Source: Faecalibacterium gallinarum
Lineage (GTDB): Bacteria > Bacillota > Clostridia > Oscillospirales > Ruminococcaceae
Assembly: GCF_022180365.1 (NCBI RefSeq)
Contig: NZ_BQKV01000098.1
Coordinates: 228,905-292,904 of the forward strand
Direction: 5' to 3'
DNA: 64,000 nt
In this document: piece after piece, positions 6,693-14,995 of the stretch
Numbering within the stretch: position 1 is the first letter of the stretch
Layout of the letters: every line of letters starts with the position of its first letter
The notes under the pieces: generated by a model
What the model was told of the DNA's origin: nothing
Database searches by the model: none
The model's input: only the letters and a program-made list of their open reading frames with translations
Position numbers and translations under genes: made by a program

Positions 6693-9350
6693 TTACGGCA
6701 TCAAGCCGGCCTGGCGCAGACAATCGTTCAGCGCCGTGGAGACTGCATTGCTGGTGACGGTTGCGCCGGACACCGAATCCACTGCGCCCTTTTCCAGGAT
6801 CTGGCTGGCGAACTGTTCGCCCAGACCACGGCCGATGTCGGCGGTCTCGTTGGAAGTATCTACCAGGGCTTTGACGATCTTGCCGTCCTCCACCTGGATC
6901 GAGACGGTCACGTCGCCGATGCCGGTAGAGGTGGCGGAATAGACGTTTTCGCCGGTCAGGTTTTGCTGGGTGCTGGACTGTGCGCTGCCGATCCGCCGGG
7001 CAATGATATTGGCCCGGGCGGTAGCGTTGGCGATGGTGCTGGCGGCGTAGCAGTTGCCCACTGCGTAGACATCATCACAGGCAGTCTGTGCTTCCTCAAA
7101 CAGGGCGCGGTTGTTCTGCTCCGGCATGGCATTGATCACCGTGACGTCCGAGATGGTTTTGGTGATCCTGTACTGGGTGTCGAAGGTCACGCTGTCCGAG
7201 GTGATCTCGTGAATGTTGGCGTTATGGTAGACCTTGACGCCCTGGGCATACAGCCAGGATTTGCCCATTTCTCTGGGCCAGGTGGCGCCGTTCATGTAGA
7301 ACTGGGACTCGGGGCCGGGGTTCAGGATCGTGACCTTTTTCTTGTGTTTGCACAGATAGATGGCAATCTCGCAGGCCTGGAACTGGGCGCCCACCAGGAC
7401 CACTTCGTCGGTCAGATCCAGGCTGCCGGTGACCTCCAGCTCTTCCAGCAGGTCGTTCATGTTCATGACAGAGCCAGCCGAGATCAGATCGCTCAGAGGG
7501 TCCGGCGTGCTGCCCACTGCAACCACGACGGTATCCGGCTTTTCGCTGGCGATAAAAGCGGCGTCTACCTTTTTGCCGGTGACCACCGTAACCTTCTGCT
7601 TGTCCAACTGATGCTCCAGATATTCCAGGTGGTCCATAATACGCTCGTGGCTGCCCTTCAGGGTCTGGAGAGCCGGCAGCCGTCCGCCCAGACGGTTCTT
7701 TTCCTCATAGAGGGTCACCTGATGGCCGCGCTCGGCGGCAATTCGTGCCGCCTCCATGCCGGCCGGGCCACCGCCGATGACCATAACGTTCCGGGGCGTT
7801 TCTGCGGGCAGGGGATCGTAACCTTCGGGCATATCCTCGGTAAAAGCCCGGGACAGAGCCGGGTTGACCCGGCAGTACATGGGGGTGCCCATGTCAATGG
7901 GGGACACAAAACAGGTCATGCAGTGGGTGCAGGGGGCCACATCCTCCCGGCGGCCCTCCTTTAATTTCTGGGGCAGGAAGAAATCTGCCATCAGGGGGCG
8001 GGTCATCAGCAGGAAATCCAGCTTGCCCTCGGCGATGGCGTTGTCCAGCAGATCGGGGGCCATCCGGGGGTCCATGCTGCCCACCGCGCCCACGGGGATG
8101 GAAACATTCTTCTTGATCTTGGCGGCTACTTCGATCAGAGCGCCGATGCCGTCGTACTGGCCCAGGACCTCGGGCATATGTTTGCCGTACTGGATGCAGC
8201 TGCCGTAGCCGGTATAGCCGTGGTCGGGAATGTGCAGAACATCCGGCATAAAGCCGCCGCAGTGGTGGCCGTAGGCTTCCGACCGGATGTGCAGGCTGCT
8301 GGCGCCGGCCTTCTCGAAGAGTTTGGCAAATTCGATGGCCTCGTCCACCGTGGTGCACTCGGCGTTTTTGCCCAGATCCACAATATCTTCCTCAATGCCG
8401 CTGTAAAGGATCTGGATGATGAAGTCACTGCCCACCCGTTTGCGGATGCCTTCGATGATCTCGCAGACGATGCGGCAGCGGTTTTCGATGCTCTCGCCGC
8501 TGTACTGGTCGGTGCGCTCCTTGTTGATGCGCCGGGACAGATAAGTGGAGAAATAATGGTTGCAGGAGCAGTTGATTTCAACGCCGTCAAACCCGGCTTT
8601 GTAATATCGCTCTGCGCCGTCGATGAACTGCTGGATCTCGGTCTGGACTTCTTCGGTGGTCTGCATCCGGCCGGAGCTGAAACTGCTCTCCAGGTTGTAT
8701 TTCTCGGTGATGGTGGAGGAAGCGCCCGTGAGCATGGTCATGTCGTACATCTGGGCGATGATCGGGGTGTCCACAGCGTGCATGGCGTCGGCAACGGCCT
8801 TGTGGCCGGGAATGCCCTCGTCGGTGGAAATGTCCAGGGACACCATGTTCAGTGCGGCGCCCTCCGGTTTGCCGGGGATATTGGGCATGGCCCCGCCCTC
8901 TGTGCCGGACATAGAGGGGGCGGGGATCACCGAGGAGGATTCAAAGCAGACCATGCCCACGCCGCCTTCGCCAAAGCGGGTGTAGTAGCTCAGAGCCTCA
9001 TCGTCCGGCCAGAGGGTGGAGGTCTTCTGCATCTCCGAGCCGGCCGCGCTCTTGACGATACGGTTTTTCAGGGTGACGCCGCCGATCTTCAGCGGGGAGA
9101 AAATGTGGGAATAATCGGTGGTATATTTTGTAAAGCTGGTGTCCTGCGGATTGAGAACACTGCCCACCGTCCATTCCTCACTGGTTGTTGTGACAGCGGC
9201 GCCTCCCGAGGCAGCCGTCGATTCAGAAGCAGCAGCGGAGGCGGCCTCGCTGGCGGCGCTGTTGGAACAGCCGCTCAGGATACCGACGGATGCGGCGCCG
9301 GCGATCCCGATGGCGGCCCCTTTCATAAAGTTTCTTCTGGATAGATCCAT
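6693..9350 (-). CDS. Tat-exported OYE-like oxidoreductase fused to a C-terminal FMN-binding domain
   Basis: 885 residues. A Tat motif (SRRNFMK) and lipobox Cys28 mark export and lipid anchoring. Then follow a flexible linker, an OYE-type FMN barrel (about 80-465), an iron-sulfur motif (Cys474, 477, 480, 493), a FAD domain (GGGPAG 526-531) and a degenerate second dinucleotide fold (GAQFQA 654-659). Last comes an FMN_bind domain (about 800-880) with the flavinylation motif DSVSGAT (858-864), where Thr864 should take covalent FMN from ApbE. The first four parts resemble the 747-residue neighbour; the added FMN domain looks like a built-in electron inlet for a membrane flavin relay. Substrate unknown. 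A CRP-like palindrome and a leader hairpin lie upstream. Confidence 0.85.
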   Translation of the reverse strand: MDLSRRNFMKGAAIGIAGAASVGILSGCSNSAASEAASAAASESTAASGGAAVTTTSEEWTVGSVLNPQDTSFTKYTTDYSHIFSPLKIGGVTLKNRIVKSAAGSEMQKTSTLWPDDEALSYYTRFGEGGVGMVCFESSSVIPAPSMSGTEGGAMPNIPGKPEGAALNMVSLDISTDEGIPGHKAVADAMHAVDTPIIAQMYDMTMLTGASSTITEKYNLESSFSSGRMQTTEEVQTEIQQFIDGAERYYKAGFDGVEINCSCNHYFSTYLSRRINKERTDQYSGESIENRCRIVCEIIEGIRKRVGSDFIIQILYSGIEEDIVDLGKNAECTTVDEAIEFAKLFEKAGASSLHIRSEAYGHHCGGFMPDVLHIPDHGYTGYGSCIQYGKHMPEVLGQYDGIGALIEVAAKIKKNVSIPVGAVGSMDPRMAPDLLDNAIAEGKLDFLLMTRPLMADFFLPQKLKEGRREDVAPCTHCMTCFVSPIDMGTPMYCRVNPALSRAFTEDMPEGYDPLPAETPRNVMVIGGGPAGMEAARIAAERGHQVTLYEEKNRLGGRLPALQTLKGSHERIMDHLEYLEHQLDKQKVTVVTGKKVDAAFIASEKPDTVVVAVGSTPDPLSDLISAGSVMNMNDLLEELEVTGSLDLTDEVVLVGAQFQACEIAIYLCKHKKKVTILNPGPESQFYMNGATWPREMGKSWLYAQGVKVYHNANIHEITSDSVTFDTQYRITKTISDVTVINAMPEQNNRALFEEAQTACDDVYAVGNCYAASTIANATARANIIARRIGSAQSSTQQNLTGENVYSATSTGIGDVTVSIQVEDGKIVKALVDTSNETADIGRGLGEQFASQILEKGAVDSVSGATVTSNAVSTALNDCLRQAGLMP

Positions 9351-9383
9351 GATTTTCCCCTTCCTTAGTTTCGGGCGATTGGA

Positions 9384-9410
9384 CAGAAAGAAGTGATGGA
9401 CTTCTTTCTG
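9384..9410. repeat. 11-bp inverted repeat in the leader of the OYE fusion gene
   Basis: CAGAAAGAAGT and its exact inverse are separated by five bases, about 35-60 bases before the start codon of the OYE-FMN fusion. As RNA it makes a short stable hairpin in the 5' leader, without a T-run. It could be an operator or an mRNA-stabilising hairpin. Confidence 0.5.
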
Positions 9411-9445
9411 CGTGTTATCACACCATGCAGCACAGGCGCCCGGAT

Positions 9446-9461
9446 TGTGATATCTTTCACA
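9446..9461. promoter_or_regulatory. CRP-like palindrome TGTGA-N6-TCACA
   Basis: TGTGATATCTTTCACA is a perfect match to the TGTGA-N6-TCACA pattern of Crp-family sites. On the minus strand a possible -10 (GATAAC, 9419-9414) follows, placing the palindrome centre about 46 bases before the presumed transcript start of the OYE fusion gene, near the class II activator position. A Crp/Fnr-family gene is present at 30892-31566. Binding is inferred, not shown. Confidence 0.5.
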
Positions 9462-9582
9462 GATAGCTTAACACATCTTTCGGGAAGAGAAAAACAGATA
9501 TATCTTGCGGGACACAACTAAAAATTGTGGTAAACTCCCGATTCTGCCGGGGCGGACAGGGCCGGGATGCTAAGCGCCGCCC

Positions 9583-9632
9583 AACAAAAGGCCCTGCCCC
9601 GCGGTTCCGATGGAAACCACAGGGCAGGGCTT
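9583..9632 (-). terminator. Terminator of the FMN_bind/FAD reductase gene
   Basis: GCCCTGCCC pairs with GGGCAGGGC with GGTT/AACC closing the loop, followed on the minus strand by TTTTGTT. It lies 31 bases past the stop of the flavoprotein gene at 9664. The remaining bases up to 9445 are promoter region of the OYE fusion gene and hold no gene. Confidence 0.8.
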
Positions 9633-9663
9633 ACTTTATCTATTCAGAGGTGCTGCAAGAGAC

Positions 9664-11655
9664 TCAGACGGTCTCGCCCAGGATGGCCTTGACGGCGTAG
9701 CGGCCCTGGGTCATGGTACGGCCCACAGCCACGCCCACGAAGTATTCGGGGTAGTTGCCGCTGAAGAAGCTGCCGGAGCAGTCGCCCACGCAGTACAGGC
9801 CCTCGATGACCTTGTGGTTCTGGTCGTAGACCTGGCACTTGCGGTTGATCCGCAGACCGTCACAGGTGGTCAGCAGGCTGCCGCCCATAAAGTAACCGTA
9901 GAAGGGGGGCTCGGTGATGGGGCGCATCCGGTAGGCTTCCTTGCCGAAGTCCTCGTCCACCCCCTTGGCGCACAGCTCGTTGTACCGGTCCACGGTGGCA
10001 ACAAGGGTGTCCACGGGCAGGCCCAGCTTTTCGGCCAGCTCCTCGATGGTGTCGGCCTTGAAAGCCAGGCCGGCCTCCACCTGCTGCTCCAGGGCGGGCA
10101 TCAGGGCGCCGCCCTTGGCCATATCCACGGCAATCTGTGCACAGCCGTACTGGTCGTAGGCGATGACATTCTCCTCCACCTTGCAGTCCATGATGGCTGC
10201 GTAGACGCCATCGGTCTGGAGGGAGGCGGCATAGTTCAGGAAATCGTAGGGGCAGCTCTCGTTGGCGAACCGCAGGCCCTCCTTGTTGACCTTCAGGTGG
10301 GGCTGGGTGCCCAGGTTGAACTGGCCGACGGTACCGGGGAAGGCCAGGTTGCCGTTCTCATCCTCCACATAGCCTGCTTTGACGCCGGGGGCCACAATGC
10401 CGCGGTCAAAGATCATGGGAGCGCACTCGGTGTCCCGCTTGGCGCCAGCCCAGATGCCAGCCCGGATGCCCATGCCGGCGTCCGGCCCAAAGTAGCTGTT
10501 GGCGGTGACGCACTCGTTGATGATGGGGGCCAGAGCCTTGACCATCTTGGGGTTGCCGGGGTAACCGCCGGTGGCCAGAATCACGTTCTCAGCGTTGACC
10601 TGGACATAAGCGCCGGTCTCATCCGAGAAGATGGCGCCGGTGACCTTGCCGGAAGCGTCCTGCACCAGCCGCACCAGGGTCATACCGTACTGGATCTCAT
10701 AGCCCTTCTCGTTGATGTACTGCTCCAGGAAAGCGTGACGGTCCTTGGCCTCGCTGCCCTCGGGCAGGTCCACGGTGTGCCACAGAGAGGGGACATAGTA
10801 CTCCATGTTGTTGCCGCCCACGTGGGTCTCGGGGGCAATATGAACCGAGGGACGCATGCCCAGGCTCTCCAGATAGGAGACCATCTCGGCGCTGTTCTGG
10901 ATCCACATCTTGATGACGTCCATGTCGCACTTGTAGGAGGCGTAGCGGGCCAGCTCGTTGAGCAGACGGTCCTTCTGGATGGTCACGCCGGCGGCCTTCT
11001 GGGCGTCGGTGTCCACCGCGCCGATCCAGTGGCGGGTGTCGCCCATGGTCTGGTTCTGCTCGCAGACAATAAAGTCCATCCCGGCGTCGGCGGCCGTGAC
11101 AGCGGCCATCATGCCGCCGTTGCCTGCGCCGATGATCAGCAGCTCGGTGTCCTGGGTGGCGCTGATCTGGGAGGCGTCGATCTCAGGGGCTTCGCCCAGC
11201 CAGTCATCGCCGGTGTCGCCGGCGTTCTCGTTGAGGGCCACAGCCTTGCCCTGGGCCTGCTGAATGCAGTTGTTGGCGGCCTTGCGGACGGCGGGCAGGG
11301 TGATGTCGGCGGTGGCCGTGGTGGTGGCGTCCACTGACTGATCGCTGACGATCAGAGAGGCCAGCTCCTCGGCGGCCTTGGTGCCGATCTCGGGGGTCTC
11401 GCCGGCGGCATTGACGGAGCAGGCGGTGATGGAGCTCTCGTCGAAGGTCATCTCCACCGTGATGTAGCTGGAATAGCCCTTGACGGTGGCAGTGTAGGTG
11501 CCCGGGGTGTAGCTGCCGGCAGCGGCTGCGCTGCTGGAAGCGGCGGTGGAACTGGAGGCAGAGCCGCAGGCTGCCAGGCTGGTAGCGGCCAGGCCCAGGG
11601 CGCCTACAGCGGCCCCCCGCAGGAAATCACGGCGTGCAATGTAGGTTTTGCGCAT
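9664..11655 (-). CDS. Tat-exported FMN_bind/FAD fumarate-reductase-like flavoprotein
   Basis: 663 residues. A Tat signal (ARRDFLRG) and lipobox Cys30 are followed by an FMN_bind domain (about 48-135) and a FAD_binding_2 domain opening with GAGNGG (176-181) and ending with the family segment GLYCVGDCSG. This is the layout of flavin-dependent fumarate, urocanate and other organic-acceptor reductases used in anaerobic respiration by gut bacteria. The covalent-FMN motif reads DATTTAT (109-115) instead of Dxx(S/T)GAT, so its key glycine is missing and flavinylation is uncertain. The stretch near the C-terminus (GNYPEYFVGVAVGRTM) differs from classical fumarate reductases, so the substrate is probably not fumarate. 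It is divergent from a LysR gene. Confidence 0.85.
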   Translation of the reverse strand: MRKTYIARRDFLRGAAVGALGLAATSLAACGSASSSTAASSSAAAAGSYTPGTYTATVKGYSSYITVEMTFDESSITACSVNAAGETPEIGTKAAEELASLIVSDQSVDATTTATADITLPAVRKAANNCIQQAQGKAVALNENAGDTGDDWLGEAPEIDASQISATQDTELLIIGAGNGGMMAAVTAADAGMDFIVCEQNQTMGDTRHWIGAVDTDAQKAAGVTIQKDRLLNELARYASYKCDMDVIKMWIQNSAEMVSYLESLGMRPSVHIAPETHVGGNNMEYYVPSLWHTVDLPEGSEAKDRHAFLEQYINEKGYEIQYGMTLVRLVQDASGKVTGAIFSDETGAYVQVNAENVILATGGYPGNPKMVKALAPIINECVTANSYFGPDAGMGIRAGIWAGAKRDTECAPMIFDRGIVAPGVKAGYVEDENGNLAFPGTVGQFNLGTQPHLKVNKEGLRFANESCPYDFLNYAASLQTDGVYAAIMDCKVEENVIAYDQYGCAQIAVDMAKGGALMPALEQQVEAGLAFKADTIEELAEKLGLPVDTLVATVDRYNELCAKGVDEDFGKEAYRMRPITEPPFYGYFMGGSLLTTCDGLRINRKCQVYDQNHKVIEGLYCVGDCSGSFFSGNYPEYFVGVAVGRTMTQGRYAVKAILGETV

Positions 11656-11699
11656 GATAACGATCCTTCCTTTTCTTTCTTTGTGTGTGTTCTCTCTCG

Positions 11700-11728
11700 G
11701 ATTGCAGGTTGTGAAAAAAGCTGCAATC
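11700..11728. repeat. 8-bp inverted repeat in a divergent promoter region
   Basis: GATTGCAG (11700-11707) and CTGCAATC (11721-11728) face each other across 13 bases between the divergent FMN_bind/FAD reductase and LysR genes. Spacing and place suit a LysR-type binding site, though a leader hairpin is also possible. Confidence 0.4.
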
Positions 11729-11757
11729 TTGCTGCCCTCATTATGGCACGGTTCGGC

Positions 11758-11786
11758 TTGTAAGAGAAGCGCAGAATTGTTATAAT
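11758..11786 (+). promoter_or_regulatory. Sigma-A-type promoter of the LysR gene
   Basis: TTGTAA and TATAAT with a 17-base spacer, 42 bases before the LysR start codon. Confidence 0.6.
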
Positions 11787-11827
11787 GGCTATTAGGAATA
11801 CCTTAAAACCAAAGGGGATAAAAGAGG

Positions 11828-12736
11828 ATGTACAAACGGCAGCTGGAAACATTTTTGCAGGTGGCCCGGCTGGGCAGTTTTTCCAAAGCAGCGCAGGCAC
11901 TCTATATCACCCCCAGCGCGGTGATCCAGCAGGTGAACCATCTGGAAGAAGATTTCGGGGCCCAGCTTCTGGTTCGAACCACCCATGGGGTAAAGCTCAC
12001 TCCAGCGGGCCAGCTGGTGTATCAGGAGGGCCAGGAGATGGTCCGGCGCAGCCAGGCGCTGCGGGCCCGGCTGGCGGAGTTGTCCCACCCGTCGGTGCTG
12101 ACCATCGGCACAGGGTTTCTCTCCCAGCCCCAGTTGTTTCCGGAGCTCTGGGCCGAATACTGGGACGGGAAACCCGCGGTGCCCACCCGGTTTGTCATGA
12201 TGGACCTGGCCCCCCAGGAGGGGGAAGAGATTGCCATTCTGGAAACCGTAATGTTTGGCTGCAAGCCGCCTTTGGGGGCCGAGCCCCTTCCTCTGTGCGA
12301 GGTGCCTCTTTGCCTGGCGGCGCCGCCGGATCATCCTCTGGCAGGCCGCAAATGTTTGACCTGTGAGGATTTGCGGGGGGTTCAGGTGGTTACGGTTCGC
12401 CTGGAGTCCATGCACGAACAGCTCAGCCGGCTGGGCGAGGATCTGCACAGCTGGGGGGCAGAGGTGATTTTGGTGGATCAATACACCACCGCTGTTTTTA
12501 ATACCTGCCGGGTGAACGGATATCTGCTGCAAATTCCCGCCTGCTGGGACGCCCTCTGCATTGGGATGAAAGCCATTCCCTGTGCGTGGGATTATAAACT
12601 GCCTTATGGCTTTTACTACCGGCAGCAGTGGCTCCCCGCCGGGGCAGAGGGCTTTTTGGAGGATCTGCGGGCCCGGGCAAAGAGCGGGAAGCTCCCGCTG
12701 GGAAACCTGTTTTCCCAGGCGAAATTTCAGGGATAA
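11828..12736 (+). CDS. LysR-family transcriptional regulator
   Basis: 302 residues. The helix-turn-helix (SFSKAAQALYITPSAVIQQV) lies within residues 15-40, and the two-lobed effector domain follows from about 90. The gene is divergent from the exported FMN_bind/FAD reductase, with a clear promoter and an inverted repeat between them, so that reductase is its probable target. It is the third full-length LysR gene in the first 13 kb, each placed next to a redox or transport gene, which suggests separately inducible substrate-specific units. Confidence 0.9.
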   Translation: MYKRQLETFLQVARLGSFSKAAQALYITPSAVIQQVNHLEEDFGAQLLVRTTHGVKLTPAGQLVYQEGQEMVRRSQALRARLAELSHPSVLTIGTGFLSQPQLFPELWAEYWDGKPAVPTRFVMMDLAPQEGEEIAILETVMFGCKPPLGAEPLPLCEVPLCLAAPPDHPLAGRKCLTCEDLRGVQVVTVRLESMHEQLSRLGEDLHSWGAEVILVDQYTTAVFNTCRVNGYLLQIPACWDALCIGMKAIPCAWDYKLPYGFYYRQQWLPAGAEGFLEDLRARAKSGKLPLGNLFSQAKFQG

Positions 12737-12801
12737 TGCGGCTTGTTCCGGCAGGGCTTACAGTAAAATTACAAAACTTCTCGTTGTTTTCAAGTATGAT
12801 G

Positions 12802-12830
12802 TTGACAACTCTGCCTGAACGCGGTACCAT
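12802..12830 (+). promoter_or_regulatory. Promoter of the translesion polymerase unit
   Basis: TTGACA (12802-12807), a 17-base spacer and TACCAT (12825-12830). This should drive the small protein at 12890 and the Y-family polymerase. The spacer end reads GAACGCGGTACC, only a partial likeness to the GAAC-N4-GTTC LexA box, so SOS control is not shown. Confidence 0.6.
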
Positions 12831-12889
12831 AAGGATAGCAAGCTATGATTGGGCAGCTTTGTACTGCGTTCTGGGAAAGGGGATCTCTT

Positions 12890-13207
12890 ATGGAATCGAA
12901 GCATCTCCGGGCTGAGTCCAGCCTGCGGCGCGCCCGCACCGAGAGAGTTTATGTCAAGGTGATTTCTGAGTTTGACGCCACCGGGTATATGCAGCCGTTG
13001 TCCATTACCTGGGCGGATGGCCGGACCTTTCCCATTGAGAGGGTGCGGGACTTTCGCCCGGCGGGGATGGCCGGCAGCGACCTGGCCGGGGACTGCTTTA
13101 CCGTGTTGATCCAGGGGCAGGAGAAGCTTTTATTCTTTGAGCACGTAGACTCCCGGTTCACCGGCCGGCTGGGGCGGTGGTTTGTGGAAAAAACGGTCAC
13201 CCGGTAA
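12890..13207 (+). CDS. Small protein paired with a Y-family DNA polymerase
   Basis: 105 residues from the ATG at 12890, which has GAAAGGGG in front; an earlier in-frame ATG at 12845 lacks a ribosome site. The protein is soluble and beta-rich, with a segment GYMQPLSITWADGRTFPIER followed by charged stretches, and no motif whose function I recognise. It ends 18 bases before the polymerase gene and shares its promoter, so it probably works with it as a cofactor or regulator. Similar small proteins next to UmuC-like polymerases are common in Clostridia; no biochemical role is assigned here. Confidence 0.65.
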   Translation: MESKHLRAESSLRRARTERVYVKVISEFDATGYMQPLSITWADGRTFPIERVRDFRPAGMAGSDLAGDCFTVLIQGQEKLLFFEHVDSRFTGRLGRWFVEKTVTR

Positions 13208-13225
13208 AGATAAGGGGGATGGAGG

Positions 13226-14704
13226 ATGCCAAGACAGCGCGCCTACCTTGCCATTGATCTGAAATCCTATTATGCCTCGGCCGAGTGTGCGGCGCGGGGC
13301 CTGGACCCGCTGACCACCAATTTGGTGGTGGCCGACGCCAGCCGCACCGAAAAAACCATCTGTCTGGCGGTTTCGCCCTCTTTAAAGGCCCTGGGCATCC
13401 CGGGCCGGGCCCGGCTGTTTGAGGTGATACAGAAGGTCCGCCAGGCCAATGCCGCCCGGCTCCGGGCCGCCATCCAAAACCGCACCGCGGTTCGCCGGGA
13501 GGGCAAACTCTGTCTCTCGGCTCCTTCCTACGATGCGGCAGCGCTGGATAAAGACGGTTCCCTGGAGATTGCCTATCTGGTGGCCCCGCCCCGGATGGCC
13601 TATTACGAAAAGGTGTCCCGGCAGATTTACGGGATCTATCTCAAATACATCGCGCCGGAGGATATCCTGGTGTATTCCATCGACGAGGTATTCATCGACG
13701 CTACGCCCTACCTGGACCACTACAAGATGACGGCCCACGACCTGGCCAAAACCATGATCCGGGAGGTGCTCTATACCACCGGCATCACCGCCACAGCGGG
13801 CATTGGGACCAATCTCTATCTGTCCAAACTGGCGATGGATATTACCGCCAAACACGCTGCCCCGGACAAAGACGGCGTGCGGATTGCAGAATTGGATGAA
13901 GAGTCCTACCGGTATCTGCTCTGGGATCACACACCTCTGACCGACTTTTGGCAGGTGGGGCCGGGCACGGTGCGGCGGCTGGCGAAACATGGCATCCATA
14001 CCATGGGGGAGCTGGCCCGGGCCAGCATCCGGTATGAAGATATGCTGTATCAGGAATTTGGGGTCAATGCGGAAATTCTGATCGATCACGCCTGGGGGCT
14101 GGAGCCCTGCGGCATGAAAGAGATCAACGCCTACCGGCCCGAAACCAACAGCCTGTGCGAGGGGCAGGTGTTGTCCTGTCCCTACCCCTACGAAAAAGCC
14201 CGGATTGTGGTTCAGGAGATGGTGGACAGCATGGTCTATCAGCTCACCGACAAAGGGCTTGTGACCGACGGCCTGACTCTGGACATCGGCTATGACCGGG
14301 AAAACTGCGACAAAGGGGGCTACCGGGGCCCGGTCCACATTGACCATTATGGACGGACGGTCCCCAAAGGGGCCCACGGCAGCGCCCGGCTGGACACCCC
14401 CACCAATTTGGGCAGCCGGTTGAGCGGAGCGGTGATGAAACTGTTTGATCAGATCGTCAATCGAAGGCTGACGGTCCGGCGGCTCACCCTGACAGCCAAC
14501 CGGGTGGTAAAGGACCAGGGAATTTTTCAAACCGATTTTTTCACCGATACCATGAAACTGGAAAAGGAGAAAAATCTGCAGGAAACCATGCTGGAACTGA
14601 AAAAGAAGTTTGGCAAGAATGCTGTTTTAAAGGGAACCAATTATCTGGATGGTGCCACCATGCGGGACCGGAACGGCCGGATTGGCGGCCACAAAGCGGA
14701 GTGA
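13226..14704 (+). CDS. Y-family translesion DNA polymerase (UmuC/UvrX-like)
   Basis: 492 residues. The palm domain keeps the metal-binding carboxylates: Asp11 in AYLAIDLKSYYASAE and Asp153-Glu154 in YSIDEVFID. A helix-hairpin-helix thumb region (about 225-260) and a little-finger domain follow. These enzymes copy damaged DNA with low fidelity. The length and the flanking small genes resemble the UvrX/UmuC type found in Firmicutes chromosomes and mobile elements, not DinB (about 350 residues). Upstream is a small partner gene with a strong promoter; 12 bases downstream is another small protein. Confidence 0.88.
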   Translation: MPRQRAYLAIDLKSYYASAECAARGLDPLTTNLVVADASRTEKTICLAVSPSLKALGIPGRARLFEVIQKVRQANAARLRAAIQNRTAVRREGKLCLSAPSYDAAALDKDGSLEIAYLVAPPRMAYYEKVSRQIYGIYLKYIAPEDILVYSIDEVFIDATPYLDHYKMTAHDLAKTMIREVLYTTGITATAGIGTNLYLSKLAMDITAKHAAPDKDGVRIAELDEESYRYLLWDHTPLTDFWQVGPGTVRRLAKHGIHTMGELARASIRYEDMLYQEFGVNAEILIDHAWGLEPCGMKEINAYRPETNSLCEGQVLSCPYPYEKARIVVQEMVDSMVYQLTDKGLVTDGLTLDIGYDRENCDKGGYRGPVHIDHYGRTVPKGAHGSARLDTPTNLGSRLSGAVMKLFDQIVNRRLTVRRLTLTANRVVKDQGIFQTDFFTDTMKLEKEKNLQETMLELKKKFGKNAVLKGTNYLDGATMRDRNGRIGGHKAE

Positions 14705-14716
14705 GGAGGGGAGAAA

Positions 14717-14959
14717 ATGACCGATGCCAAGGATACCCCCGAAGGACGGGTGGTGGCGGAAAAATACGGGGACATTTTGTCCCTCGACCGGCCCGAACCC
14801 TCCCGAAAACATCCCCGGATGGCACTGGGCAACCGGGCCAAAATCTTCAGTCCCTTTGCGGCGCTGCGGGGCTTTGATGAAGAACTCTCCCGGGAGCGCA
14901 GCGAGGCAATCGCCCGGAAAGAAGACACCCCCACCGGCGAGGATTGGGAGGGCGTATGA
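14717..14959 (+). CDS. Small YolD-like protein downstream of the polymerase
   Basis: 80 residues, start ATG preceded by GAGGGGAG. A charged N-terminal half is followed by ALGNRAKIFSPFAALRGFDE (about residues 36-55), a segment resembling the small YolD-like proteins that accompany Y-family polymerases in Firmicutes. Its role is not known; in Bacillus YolD is co-transcribed with the polymerase YqjW/UvrX. Here it likely belongs to the same transcript as the polymerase. The family assignment rests on context and one short motif. Confidence 0.6.
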   Translation: MTDAKDTPEGRVVAEKYGDILSLDRPEPSRKHPRMALGNRAKIFSPFAALRGFDEELSRERSEAIARKEDTPTGEDWEGV

Positions 14960-14995
14960 ACCCCAAAACCAAGTTTTAAGGAAAGGAATTGCCAT

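Noticed and set aside
9610..11337. 575-residue plus-strand open frame opposite the FMN_bind/FAD gene
   Set aside because: Antisense shadow of a gene with Tat signal and clear domains; its composition is biased and no motif is present.
12813..12828. Possible LexA box in the polymerase promoter
   Set aside because: GAACGCGGTACC matches only part of GAAC-N4-GTTC, too weak to call.
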